From positions 1-17,748 of the forward strand of contig JBILHQ010000133.1 in the NCBI GenBank assembly GCA_044350415.1: 17,748 nucleotides of DNA, read 5' to 3'. The notes beneath the pieces were generated by a model, which saw only the letters and a program-made list of their open reading frames with translations, searched no databases and was not told the origin of the DNA. The position numbers and the translations under genes are program-made. This DNA is from M3007 sp044350415. GTDB taxonomy: Bacteria; Bacteroidota; Bacteroidia; Chitinophagales; Saprospiraceae. Numbering within the stretch: the stretch's first letter is position 1; the number at the start of each line of letters is the position of its first letter. Below, one piece after another: positions 8,501 through 15,289 of this stretch.

Positions 8501-9457
8501 CTCAGTGACTTTTACGCCGACCGCAATGCCATAAAAAGGATGGTTTCGGCCATGCAGCAATGCAGCGTCCTCAACGAACAGGACATGCCCGCCTATCTTG
8601 ACGGCGGGTATTTTACAGAAGACGGTAAAACGCTCCTGGAAACTATCCTCGCCTCCCTGATCCTGGAACCGAATACCCTGCGCATTGCCAACCGCGACGG
8701 TATCAAATCATTCCGGCAAGCGGTAGTCAATGCCTTGCCGGTACTGACTGCCAATAAAAATCTGGATAAATCGGCCACTTTGATCCCGTTTATCAATAAG
8801 GCCATCCGCTACCAGGGCGAAGTCATCGCTTCCGGACTCAGTTGGGAAAACTTTGTTAATCAACTGGGAATGTTCACTGAGGAACGGGCCGATTGCAACA
8901 CCGTCTACATCAACCGCCTGATGAACGAAGGCCAGCGAATTTTCCGCGAAGCTATACGGAAATACAATGATAGTCAGTCGGAAGCAGGTGGTAATGCCCT
9001 GTTTGAAAGTGAGGTAGTTGCGCCTGAAGAAGCCTTCAAAGGATACATCATCTCCAAACTGTCAAAGGATGCAGTGACGCGTATTGAACGGTATTGCGAC
9101 AATAAACCCGCAAAAGAGGAGGAGACTTCCAAAGTTATCCAACCCCAATTTTCAGTTGGAGAAACGGCGATTGTGGATGATCCAAAAAATCCAAAACTCC
9201 ATGGGAAGCAAGTCAAAATTCTAAAGTCCAATCCGGGTGAATCGAGATCACATACGCCTTGGTACAATGCGGAAGAAACGACAACCGGAGACAAGATCCA
9301 CCTCAATGAATTGGCCCTGAAAAAGACGGACGATAAAAAACAACTCGCTCAAACCCGCCTCAAACTGCTTGAAAAAGCGGTAAACAGGTTAGAAGGAGAC
9401 AAAAAGAAACTGGCAGCAACACGTATTAAACTACTCTCAAAATTTCTTCAAAAATAA
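5537..9457 (+). CDS. Multidomain polyvalent protein with DdrB-like ParB domain
   Basis: This 1306-aa protein is built from small modules. Residues 1-49 form a helical segment shared with the next gene. Residues about 128-210 ('YFWGNSDWFITETDF', 'AEMAELGATALSDL') look like a DUF2958-type domain. Residues about 300-350 ('NGIEIKFP', 'KGFRWSKFQKIWYV') match a small domain common in conjugative-element proteins. Residues about 790-935 ('YAIVELDSILASH', S879-GNNRT) are the DdrB-type ParB-like domain of phage polyvalent proteins, named after the P1 antirestriction protein DdrB. Residues about 1203-1262 resemble a KOW/SH3 barrel, and the tail holds two copies of a helical repeat (from 1267 and 1289). 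ATG 5537 is 4 bp after the helicase stop; the upstream TTG at 5525 would overlap that stop. It probably binds DNA and scaffolds the methylase and helicase. Whether the ParB-like domain has CTPase or nuclease activity cannot be told. Confidence 0.8.
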   Translation: MTQQELQAKIDKMRKGLENPNIQGAVREQLQNAIKTAEGQLAALDVPTDKKENEPQIIIARSGTRIPAKQETPEKRVSFSDYPLAAKFMPKHQKNLVQRYEDDDKKSVLEGIEKNLRQLGEYGSQDGKGREAVVYAHYFWGNSDWFITETDFDENYENLFGFNILNGDAEMAELGATALSDLVNNGRIELDFYWTPVTLREALHKVDPDYFELEKPENKEKVDDKFDISSIPHTEEGYQKIKDHISQNRDSIPARDLIYFGEVADNIREHLDKIVKEEPVQMAAPIIEEPQPSICNVTRNLKQNGIEIKFPKQPSDEITTRIKAKGFRWSKFQKIWYVKYSESLHQFAIDLCGDTEHSDNPATMPLHAPGDVNVRLITLAVLTSRGKVPQGILRDEIKSGKMEVARYKRFDGMTDSTDYINDNELQWSTASLNHDSYDMKRLKNSQANSHWTDSIYLNDDGTISYGDYKFRYKTTVKGHDYQPKAERTKIQDTKKLEADIQKQSAAKVVDLDPDKYHVPFNRPVQKGDFQITDAEMLDPKDYLDKGEMDGITEIDGYRLVGRMEAKNIVISKMIAVFGGASTEIKENRWVFKAESGTATPGYLSLWSRYRVLNPGEKSDFPQWRVQSFPTAVWESLKYAAREAVSERLKMNEPKKTDRGKKIHEGKMTEALKRVNLIKRAWVDYEATQPGLLIRVTGQTQDEYDMMIALWRKDLGLREMEKPMVIRASGADQDEKHTAQLRHETLAPLTTKIVETEAAIATVTEELQQLSEPINPASIRILGKKRSITLPNGEKHDAQYAIVELDSILASHNEETFADTAGYPLNTLGGNLNDRNYATDKGAQQLVEEYARSLNPDLLISLTSTPDGTPIITPDGIVVSGNNRTMSLKLARKKYTSKWKEYQSALQNDADVFGFDKADWDKLAEMTAPVLVRIDSDFGELTTTNMAKYNASAMKAKSPVDKAVELATTLREQILCETNIPKIIGDFDTLSDFYADRNAIKRMVSAMQQCSVLNEQDMPAYLDGGYFTEDGKTLLETILASLILEPNTLRIANRDGIKSFRQAVVNALPVLTANKNLDKSATLIPFINKAIRYQGEVIASGLSWENFVNQLGMFTEERADCNTVYINRLMNEGQRIFREAIRKYNDSQSEAGGNALFESEVVAPEEAFKGYIISKLSKDAVTRIERYCDNKPAKEEETSKVIQPQFSVGETAIVDDPKNPKLHGKQVKILKSNPGESRSHTPWYNAEETTTGDKIHLNELALKKTDDKKQLAQTRLKLLEKAVNRLEGDKKKLAATRIKLLSKFLQK

Positions 9458-9458
9458 C

Positions 9459-10877
9459 ATGACAAAAGTACAAATTCAACAAGAAATAGCGGACTACCGC
9501 GCCCTTCTCAACTCCCCGGAAGTTGACGCTTTCGAAAAAGATCTCGCCCGCGAAGAAATCACCAGCCTCGAAGGCGAACTGGCTAAAATGGACATCTCAA
9601 CCGACCCCAAACCCGCCAGCGAACCGCAAAAACGTGGCAGAAAACCCGCGCCCCCCAAAGAGCGCAAACCCAAATCCGCCCATCCGGAACTCCAGGCCGG
9701 AGATAAAACCAAATCGGGCATGACCATCATGGACAACGATGGCAATCTGCTCGACCAAAATGGCGAAGTCCTTCAAATCGGTGACACGGTACAGGTCACC
9801 AATAAAAACGGCGCATTTATCGGTACCATCATCAACCTCGCCAAAAAACGCGGCGGCGGTCACCAGGTCAAATACCAGGACAAAAAAGGCAAAACCAAAA
9901 CCGAGATGTTCCAGCCCGATGCCGTGGTAAAAGTCGGATCAGCCGGTGAAGACTTATCGGTGGTGCATTTTGATGAAAAACTACCGGTAGACGTAATAAA
10001 ATCCGCCAAAGTAGTGGGCAGGACCGACTGCGACGACAATGAAATCGTGCTGGTTACCCCGGAAGAAAAAACAGTCGTCGTCGCACCAATGGTCGCTGAT
10101 CCGGAAAACGGTGACAAAATCGCCATCAACAAACAAGGCCATCCGATGTATGTGGTCGAAGGAGAAGCCGCCAAAACCGACTACCAAAAAGCCGACAATG
10201 CTAAAATTACCCAAAAAGCGGGGAAGGTCGTCAAGGTGGAGAACCAGGGCGAAGACGACTCAACAGCCGACAAAAATGACGCCGCAGAACCGGCAGATGA
10301 AAAGGTAAAAGCCATCAAGCCAACACGGGACTGCGAATTTGTAAAAGGCGAAGAAGAACCTGCCCTCCAAACTTTCCTCGAAGGGATGCGCCAGGCGTGG
10401 CGCCAGGATAAAACCAGCGATAAAATCACGCGGGTACTATTACGCAAATCGGACAGTCGTGTGGTGCTGGAGATCAAACGCTACTGGGTGATGGACCTGG
10501 TATCAGGCACGTATTACTATTCCGTCTGCTTGAATACCGGTAAACTGACCCTGATACAGAAACCCGTTCGCGGCGCCTATCAATCCCTCATGGGTCTGGA
10601 CGCCATGAAGAACTTTTACCGGTTTCCGAATTCTAATACTTGTCGCCGGGTGAGTAAAGAACTGCATGTCACCTGTTACCGGGACGGCGATTGCTCTGAT
10701 GAGCGCAAAAAGCGACTAATCTCTTTATTCACTACCAATTGCCGCAAACGGGAAGATGTGTTGACGCGCGCTTACCGGAAGTACACCCATGAGCAGGCGG
10801 CGGAGCGGTTTAAGGGGTATAGTGGGGAGAAGAGTTATGTGGAGGTGTATCGGGAGGTGGTTGGGGAGATGAGGTAG
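9459..10877 (+). CDS. Operon-end protein with shared N-terminal module and KOW-like barrel
   Basis: This 472-aa protein starts 1 bp after the preceding stop. Its first 49 residues align without gaps to the N-terminus of the DdrB-like protein (15 identities, including P20, I34, EG at 38-39, LA at 41-42 and T48-D49). A proline/lysine-rich linker follows (RGRKPAPPKERKPK, resembling an AT-hook-type basic tail). A KOW/SH3-like barrel lies at about 105-155 ('LQIGDTVQVTNKNG', 'FIGTII', 'GGGHQVKY'). The acidic middle (about 180-290) is low in recognisable features. The C-terminal 170 residues contain hydrophobic strands ('RVVLEIKRYWVMD', 'GTYYYSVCLNTG') and four cysteines in the span from NTCRRV to TTNCRKR. 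That region is unknown to me and might bind metal. It is likely an accessory DNA-binding subunit of the operon's complex. The last 25-30 codons are unusually G-rich. Confidence 0.75.
   Translation: MTKVQIQQEIADYRALLNSPEVDAFEKDLAREEITSLEGELAKMDISTDPKPASEPQKRGRKPAPPKERKPKSAHPELQAGDKTKSGMTIMDNDGNLLDQNGEVLQIGDTVQVTNKNGAFIGTIINLAKKRGGGHQVKYQDKKGKTKTEMFQPDAVVKVGSAGEDLSVVHFDEKLPVDVIKSAKVVGRTDCDDNEIVLVTPEEKTVVVAPMVADPENGDKIAINKQGHPMYVVEGEAAKTDYQKADNAKITQKAGKVVKVENQGEDDSTADKNDAAEPADEKVKAIKPTRDCEFVKGEEEPALQTFLEGMRQAWRQDKTSDKITRVLLRKSDSRVVLEIKRYWVMDLVSGTYYYSVCLNTGKLTLIQKPVRGAYQSLMGLDAMKNFYRFPNSNTCRRVSKELHVTCYRDGDCSDERKKRLISLFTTNCRKREDVLTRAYRKYTHEQAAERFKGYSGEKSYVEVYREVVGEMR
10796..10877 (+). other. G-rich 3' end of the operon
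   Basis: The last 82 bases of the operon's final gene are strongly G-rich on the coding strand, with GGGG at 10814-10817, 10824-10827 and 10863-10866 and several GG/GGG runs between. The rest of the gene favours C and A. Loop lengths do not fit a canonical three-tetrad quadruplex, but a two-tetrad RNA quadruplex is possible. No hairpin terminator is visible after the stop codon. Confidence 0.35.
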
Positions 10878-10918
10878 AATAATTATTTTCGTCACTAAAA
10901 AATAAAAAGTGCCAATAA

Positions 10919-10951
10919 TTTGATTTTATCCTTTGGGTATCCCTATCTTTA
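10919..10951 (+). promoter_or_regulatory. Promoter of the AbiE pair
   Basis: TTTG at 10919-10922, a 21-bp spacer and TATCTTTA at 10944-10951 match the Bacteroidota promoter with a single mismatch (final A for G). Transcription would start near 10958, which places the TTG at 10933 outside the transcript and supports the ATG at 10972 as the start of the antitoxin gene. The AbiE pair therefore has its own promoter, independent of the upstream operon. Confidence 0.6.
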
Positions 10952-10971
10952 TTTTAAAATTTAGCATACTC

Positions 10972-11721
10972 ATGAAAGCTGCATCTGCACCGCTCATATC
11001 AACGGCTTTTTCCGAAAAAAGCATGCTGTCCAAACATGAACTCATGGCTTGGTTGCAGCGCATTTATCCGGACGCGTCGAGCCAAACTTTAACCTGGCGT
11101 ATTTCTGACTTAAAACACCGAGGTGTGCTTCAAAGCATTGGACGTGGTGTTTATCGCCTTTCCACAGCAAAAGCATTTCAACCAATACTGGGAAACCTCA
11201 CTAAACGGATTGCCAAACAATTAGCCAAAGAGTTGCCCCTTGTGGAATCCTGTATTTGGGAGACCCGCTGGATCAGCAGTTGGATGAATCTGCAGCCCGC
11301 TGCCACCTGGATTATGGTGGAGGTGGAAAAAGAAATGCTCGAATCCGTTTTTTACCGACTGAAAGAGCAATTTAAAAATGTGTTTCTCGACCCTGATCGC
11401 AAGATGACAGAATTGTACCTGCTCCACTTGAACGAGGCCATCATTATAAAACCTTTGGTAAAGGAGGCACCAATGAGGAGTGATGATGGTATCCTGACTG
11501 CCATGCCCGAAAAAATCCTCGTAGACATTGTTGCTGAACCGGACCTGTTTCAGGCCCAGCAGGGCGAATTGGAGGATATTTTTAACGTCGCTTTTCAGGA
11601 ATTACCCATCAATCAATCCAAAATGTTGCGCTATGCCGGTCGGCGCCGAAAACAACAAGCCGTTGAACAATTGATACCGGCTGCTCAAAAACTGATCATA
11701 ACCCCACAAGATATTAAATGA
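10972..11721 (+). CDS. AbiEi-like antitoxin/regulator (type IV TA)
   Basis: This 249-aa protein has an N-terminal winged-helix region: 'SMLSKHELMAWL', then 'SQTLTWRISDLKHRGVLQSIGRGVYRLS', where a recognition helix is followed by the G-R-G-V-Y wing turn typical of AbiEi-type antitoxins. The C-terminal part ('LTAMPEKILVDIVAEPDLF', 'RYAGRRRKQ') fits the Bacteroidota group that pairs with AbiEii nucleotidyltransferases; I believe this is the DUF6577 family, but that is from memory. In type IV systems the antitoxin counteracts the toxin without direct binding and usually represses its own promoter. The start ATG lies about 14 bp downstream of the predicted transcript start. The stop TGA overlaps the toxin ATG (ATGA), so translation is coupled and toxin synthesis follows antitoxin synthesis. 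Confidence 0.8.
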   Translation: MKAASAPLISTAFSEKSMLSKHELMAWLQRIYPDASSQTLTWRISDLKHRGVLQSIGRGVYRLSTAKAFQPILGNLTKRIAKQLAKELPLVESCIWETRWISSWMNLQPAATWIMVEVEKEMLESVFYRLKEQFKNVFLDPDRKMTELYLLHLNEAIIIKPLVKEAPMRSDDGILTAMPEKILVDIVAEPDLFQAQQGELEDIFNVAFQELPINQSKMLRYAGRRRKQQAVEQLIPAAQKLIITPQDIK

Positions 11722-12773
11722 TACACCTTGATTCGCTTTCTCAACCTTGGATAGATGCTGTTGCCGCCAAATTGGGAAAGATTGACAAAGCTTTGCTGGA
11801 GAAATGCATTCGGGCCTTATTTCTCACCGAGCAACTTCGGACCAGAGGACTTCAATTTCAATTCAAAGGCGGCACCTCTCTACTGCTACACTTTTCCACA
11901 CCCCGTCGTTTTTCCATTGATGTAGACATTGTCACTATCGACGATGCAACTACCATTTCGGGCATTTTAGATGACTTGGTATTGGATGGCCTGTTTGAAC
12001 GGTGGGAAGAAGATATTCGCACTCAACACAATCAGGATTTGCCCGTTCAGCACTTTAAGTGTTACTACTCCAGCCATTATCCAGGACTTTCCCAGAGCAA
12101 TTATGTCCTGCTGGATGTTATATACCAAACTGCATTGCCGAATTGGACGGAATTAAAACCTGTTGAGCATGGCTGGTTGAAAATAGAAGGAACCGGAATT
12201 GAAGTCAATATTTCTACAAAAGAAGGACTATTAGGGGATAAGTTGACCGCTTTTGCTCCAACAACTACTGGTATTTTATACGCTAAAAAACGCCCGCTGG
12301 AAATCATTAAACAATTGTACGATATCGGTGCTTTGTTTGAAGTGGCAACTGACTTTTTGGAAGTAAGCCGGGTTTTTACAAATGTGGCCCTTCAGGAAAT
12401 CACCTATCGAAATCTGTCTATCCAACCGGAAGATGTGCTCGATGACGCTTTCCAGGCCGCACTGACCATCTGCGATCGGGATGAAAAAGTTGCTGAATTC
12501 CTCCACCTAAAAACAGGCATCACCAATATTCGCCCACACATTTTTCAGCGGTTCATCATTGATGATGCCATTGTTGCGGCAGCCAAAGTCATGTATCTGA
12601 CTACGCTATTGAAGCAAAAAGATATCTCCGCGCCTAACCGTTTCTCCAATGCGCAGGAGGTGACCACCTGGAATATTGATACTACTGACTATAACCGTTT
12701 CAACCGGTTTAAGAGGACTAATCCGGAGGCGTTTTTTTATGTTTATCAGGCTTATTTGCTTTTATTTGATTGA
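11718..12773 (+). CDS. AbiEii/AbiGii-family nucleotidyltransferase toxin
   Basis: This 351-aa protein carries the hallmark nucleotidyltransferase motifs of the AbiEii/AbiGii toxin family: FKGGTSLLL with G51-GTS, then RRFSIDVDI with the metal-binding D68 and D70, then 'LLGDKLTAFAP' and 'KRPLEIIKQLYDIGALF', which supply the conserved lysine and tyrosine-aspartate of the later motifs. Family members transfer nucleotides to RNA targets (tRNA 3' ends in studied homologues) and stop growth during phage infection or loss of the antitoxin. All catalytic residues expected in this part are present, so the gene looks intact. It overlaps the antitoxin gene by 4 bp. The C-terminal third is family-specific and helical. 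The exact substrate cannot be inferred from sequence alone. Confidence 0.88.
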   Translation: MIHLDSLSQPWIDAVAAKLGKIDKALLEKCIRALFLTEQLRTRGLQFQFKGGTSLLLHFSTPRRFSIDVDIVTIDDATTISGILDDLVLDGLFERWEEDIRTQHNQDLPVQHFKCYYSSHYPGLSQSNYVLLDVIYQTALPNWTELKPVEHGWLKIEGTGIEVNISTKEGLLGDKLTAFAPTTTGILYAKKRPLEIIKQLYDIGALFEVATDFLEVSRVFTNVALQEITYRNLSIQPEDVLDDAFQAALTICDRDEKVAEFLHLKTGITNIRPHIFQRFIIDDAIVAAAKVMYLTTLLKQKDISAPNRFSNAQEVTTWNIDTTDYNRFNRFKRTNPEAFFYVYQAYLLLFD

Positions 12774-12800
12774 TACTAACTGCATTGCCGCATGTATTTG
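12770..12800 (+). promoter_or_regulatory. Probable promoter of the HExxH gene pair
   Basis: TTG at 12770-12772, 20 bp, then TGTATTTG at 12793-12800 fits the Bacteroidota promoter with one mismatch in the -7 box (G for A). The -33 box overlaps the AbiEii stop codon. Predicted transcription would start near 12807, about 20 nt before the ATG at 12827. Confidence 0.45.
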
Positions 12801-12826
12801 TAGAGACAGACGGCGAGGTGTTATAA

Positions 12827-14647
12827 ATGAACAATGTGAGGAAGGATTGTGAAGAAGTAGTTAGATTATTGCAGAGAAAGGATAAAATTGTTACTTTTTC
12901 GAATATTTTGCACGTAAATTTTTATTTTCATCCAATGCCCCACTTCGACCAAAACGACCTAACCCGCCTACTTCTCGGCGATCAACATCAACCCTCAGGC
13001 GCTTACGACCATCTGGGCTGGGCAACCAATGCTGGATCGCAGGGCGATAGCCCATTAGTACAACTAACGACGCTGCACGAGTCGTTTCACAGCGAGTTGA
13101 ACAACATGACCGTGTATGGTTTTTTGCTTCAGGGCTATGCGTTTATGGTGCGTGCGGGTAACAATGTAAAAGAGGAGAAGCAGCGCTTTGGCAGTATGGT
13201 GAACCGCTGTCGTAAGGCGCATGAGATTTATGCTACTTTTGTTAGCACGACGGTCATAAGCGAATCATTCAAAAACAAGCGAATAGATCCTGTTGAATTA
13301 TTGGTCAAATACCCCGATTATCAGGATTACTATCATCAAGGGGTTCAATTATCTGTCGATTTTAAAGGAAACTACCTGAAAGAGGTGGCCGTGACGGCGT
13401 TAATTATATCGTGCTTTCAAAGCAAAAGTATATACGAAACGGCAATGAGTGATTTGAATGACTTTTATCCCGGGATGGTTCGCAGTGCCGAATTTCCGGA
13501 TCAGCGACTGAATTTATTGATACGTGAACTGCCCAAAGGGTTTTTAACCACTTCCTTTGAACGATTTTGTCTAAGAGAAAAGGATATAATAACGGTTGAT
13601 ATTCTCCGTCAGACGGAGACCAATCCTGCGATGTATCACGCCGCGATTTCTCCCGAAATGGACGGACTACAGAATCGCTTGGTGGAGCATTGGGTTGATA
13701 ATCTGGCGCTTTTTTTTGAAGAACGAGGACTGCCTACATTCCGGCTTATTGAAAATATACCGCTTCTGAAAACTGTTTTTGAGGTAATTAATGCGAATGC
13801 TGGTGCAGATGCTCGTAAAATGAAATTGGTACTCAATACAGAACCAATGGATATCCCTAAAAATGTATTGCTCAATTTCATGTATGAGAAATACATTGTC
13901 AGAGAAGAAAAAGCAATGGCCGTTATTGTCCCTCTAACACAAGTACCCCAGAGCTATTGGCTGCAATTAACCGCATCAAGCGCAGAAAATGAACACTTTT
14001 TTTGGGTTTCTAGGGTGGGCTATCGTCTTGAGGCGCAATACGAATGGTTGGAAGAAGATAGAAAGTGGTTAGAGCAACACAGAGAGCAGCCTTTGGTGTT
14101 TTTGCGACGACGGGCTTTTAATCCCAGTACTAAAACATTTAACATTGAATTATATCTCTTTGAAAACCAGGAGCAATGGCTCGCTTTCTGGGAAATCACA
14201 AAAGCAAAACCTCATGTGTCTAACCTGTCCATGCATACTTTAGGTTTGTCAGATTGGACACCTGGCTGGTATTTAACATTTGCTAAACATACGCTTTGCA
14301 CCATTCTCTTTGACGTGCCTCCTTATCAACAATTCGAGTCTTTTTTCCAGCCTGCTTACCAGAAAATCGGATTGCATATTATCTGGATGAATGATGCTCA
14401 ATACAGACATTGTGCCTTACTGTTTCAGGGTACTGAATATGATGATGAGCAATCATTAAGTCCGATTTATGTGTTGCCGGCCAGTGAAATCACCTGCCGG
14501 GTGATATATAATTATTTGTTGAACGAGCGCCCGACGGATCAATTTATAATGGATAAGGTCTTTATTGATGAAAATAGTTGGCTGATCAATATTGTTGTAG
14601 GCCATATTTTCAACGAGGAACGTATCTTTGATTTTAATACGCTTTAA
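12827..14647 (+). CDS. Uncharacterised HExxH metalloprotease-like protein
   Basis: I do not recognise a named family for this 606-aa protein. It contains a zincin-type motif, LTTLHESFHSEL, with H84-ESFH preceded by a hydrophobic helix, and 45 residues after H88 there is AHEIYATF, in which E133 is well placed as a third zinc ligand as in gluzincins. Immediately around the motif the sequence is helical (NNMTVYGFLLQGYAFMV), as expected. The remaining 400 residues show no motif known to me; a C-terminal part with many tryptophans and tyrosines (about 380-500) may form a separate recognition domain. There is no signal peptide, so it acts in the cytoplasm. A 199-aa gene follows after 16 bp, which suggests a functional pair. 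Base composition is AT-richer than the operon upstream. Protease activity is an inference from one motif; a chance HExxH is possible but less likely with the downstream glutamate. Confidence 0.65.
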   Translation: MNNVRKDCEEVVRLLQRKDKIVTFSNILHVNFYFHPMPHFDQNDLTRLLLGDQHQPSGAYDHLGWATNAGSQGDSPLVQLTTLHESFHSELNNMTVYGFLLQGYAFMVRAGNNVKEEKQRFGSMVNRCRKAHEIYATFVSTTVISESFKNKRIDPVELLVKYPDYQDYYHQGVQLSVDFKGNYLKEVAVTALIISCFQSKSIYETAMSDLNDFYPGMVRSAEFPDQRLNLLIRELPKGFLTTSFERFCLREKDIITVDILRQTETNPAMYHAAISPEMDGLQNRLVEHWVDNLALFFEERGLPTFRLIENIPLLKTVFEVINANAGADARKMKLVLNTEPMDIPKNVLLNFMYEKYIVREEKAMAVIVPLTQVPQSYWLQLTASSAENEHFFWVSRVGYRLEAQYEWLEEDRKWLEQHREQPLVFLRRRAFNPSTKTFNIELYLFENQEQWLAFWEITKAKPHVSNLSMHTLGLSDWTPGWYLTFAKHTLCTILFDVPPYQQFESFFQPAYQKIGLHIIWMNDAQYRHCALLFQGTEYDDEQSLSPIYVLPASEITCRVIYNYLLNERPTDQFIMDKVFIDENSWLINIVVGHIFNEERIFDFNTL

Positions 14648-14663
14648 CCCAAAATTATTGACT

Positions 14664-15263
14664 ATGTCGTACACATTATTTGAATTAAGCAATGTTCCTG
14701 AAAAAGAGATCATTATAATTGGATCTTCCGATTTGCAAACTTGGTGGTCTGAGCAGTTTCAGGGTGCTGATGATTATATTACATTGGAAGGAGGAAGAGC
14801 ATTTCAGGATGCTTTTCTCGAGTATACTGGACATAAAAAACAAGACGAGAAGTTATCCTTTTTTAAGGGGGGATGGACTATCAAAATTAAAGCAGGATTA
14901 GTAAAAGCGGCACTTTCAGGGGCATTTATGTGTAGTGTGTTCTCTATGATACCGGAGTTTCAAGTTGCGGCATCCGTTCTTCCGGGTGTTATTCCTTTCC
15001 TGTTTGAAATTGAGAAAATTAGTCTCAGTAAAAAAGAGGACTACATTTTAGCCAAATTACTGGTGAGAGACGAAGTGAAAAAACATTTGCATAGTGCCGA
15101 TGAACTATACGATAAATTGCCGAAGAAAATTCGTCAGGATATAAATCACCTGGATTTTCTTGATTTTCTTGAAAAGTTGGATATGGCAGGGCATATAAAA
15201 CGGAAGACGTCTGGGGAGTACCAACTTTCCGGGAAGAAGCGATTTAAAATTACTTTTGTTTGA
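14664..15263 (+). CDS. 199-aa protein with hydrophobic hairpin and possible winged helix
   Basis: The family is not recognised. ATG 14664 is chosen, 16 bp after the preceding stop; the in-frame TTG at 14628 would overlap that gene. Residues 1-70 are soluble and mixed. Residues 78-97 and 101-116 are two hydrophobic stretches separated by a short polar turn (PEFQ), long enough for a membrane-inserting hairpin. Residues 128-199 look like a winged-helix: helices around LVRDEVKKHL, 'ADELYDKLP' and 'FLDFLEKLDMAGHI', then a wing-like GEYQLSGKK. A protein with both a possible membrane hairpin and a DNA-binding-like end is unusual; the C-terminal domain may instead mediate protein contacts. Placement directly behind an HExxH protease-like gene suggests that it is a substrate or effector of that protein, but this is inference. 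There is no signal sequence at the N-terminus. Confidence 0.6.
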   Translation: MSYTLFELSNVPEKEIIIIGSSDLQTWWSEQFQGADDYITLEGGRAFQDAFLEYTGHKKQDEKLSFFKGGWTIKIKAGLVKAALSGAFMCSVFSMIPEFQVAASVLPGVIPFLFEIEKISLSKKEDYILAKLLVRDEVKKHLHSADELYDKLPKKIRQDINHLDFLDFLEKLDMAGHIKRKTSGEYQLSGKKRFKITFV

Positions 15264-15289
15264 ATGGAATTTTGACGCTCCACAAATTA

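Noticed and set aside
7892..8560. Long minus-strand ORF of 222 codons
   Set aside because: It lies wholly opposite the DdrB-like ParB domain coding region, has low-quality histidine/valine-rich composition and no recognisable domain; it is a shadow of the opposite strand.
469..10877. DISARM or BREX defence system
   Set aside because: Helicase and methylase are present, but there is no DrmB/DUF1998, PLD protein, PglZ, BrxC or Lon-like gene; the ParB-like domain points to Dar-type polyvalent proteins instead.
10891..10914. CACT...AGTG inverted repeat after the operon as a terminator
   Set aside because: Only 4-bp arms with an 11-nt A-rich gap and no T-run; too weak to support.
10933..10971. 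TTG start for the AbiEi-like gene
   Set aside because: The TTG lies inside the predicted promoter, upstream of the likely transcript start; ATG 10972 lies within the transcript.
12658..12669. AGGTGACCACCT-type palindrome near the end of the AbiEii gene
   Set aside because: It is inside coding sequence, has short arms and no sign of function.
14628..14663. TTG start for the 199-aa protein overlapping the HExxH gene
   Set aside because: The added residues are simply the preceding gene's end in another frame; an ATG exists at 14664 with a normal 16-bp gap.
14664..15263. Bacterial gasdermin
   Set aside because: Too short, with no beta-rich pore-forming pattern and no C-terminal inhibitory peptide pattern; only the protease-plus-membrane-protein logic is similar.
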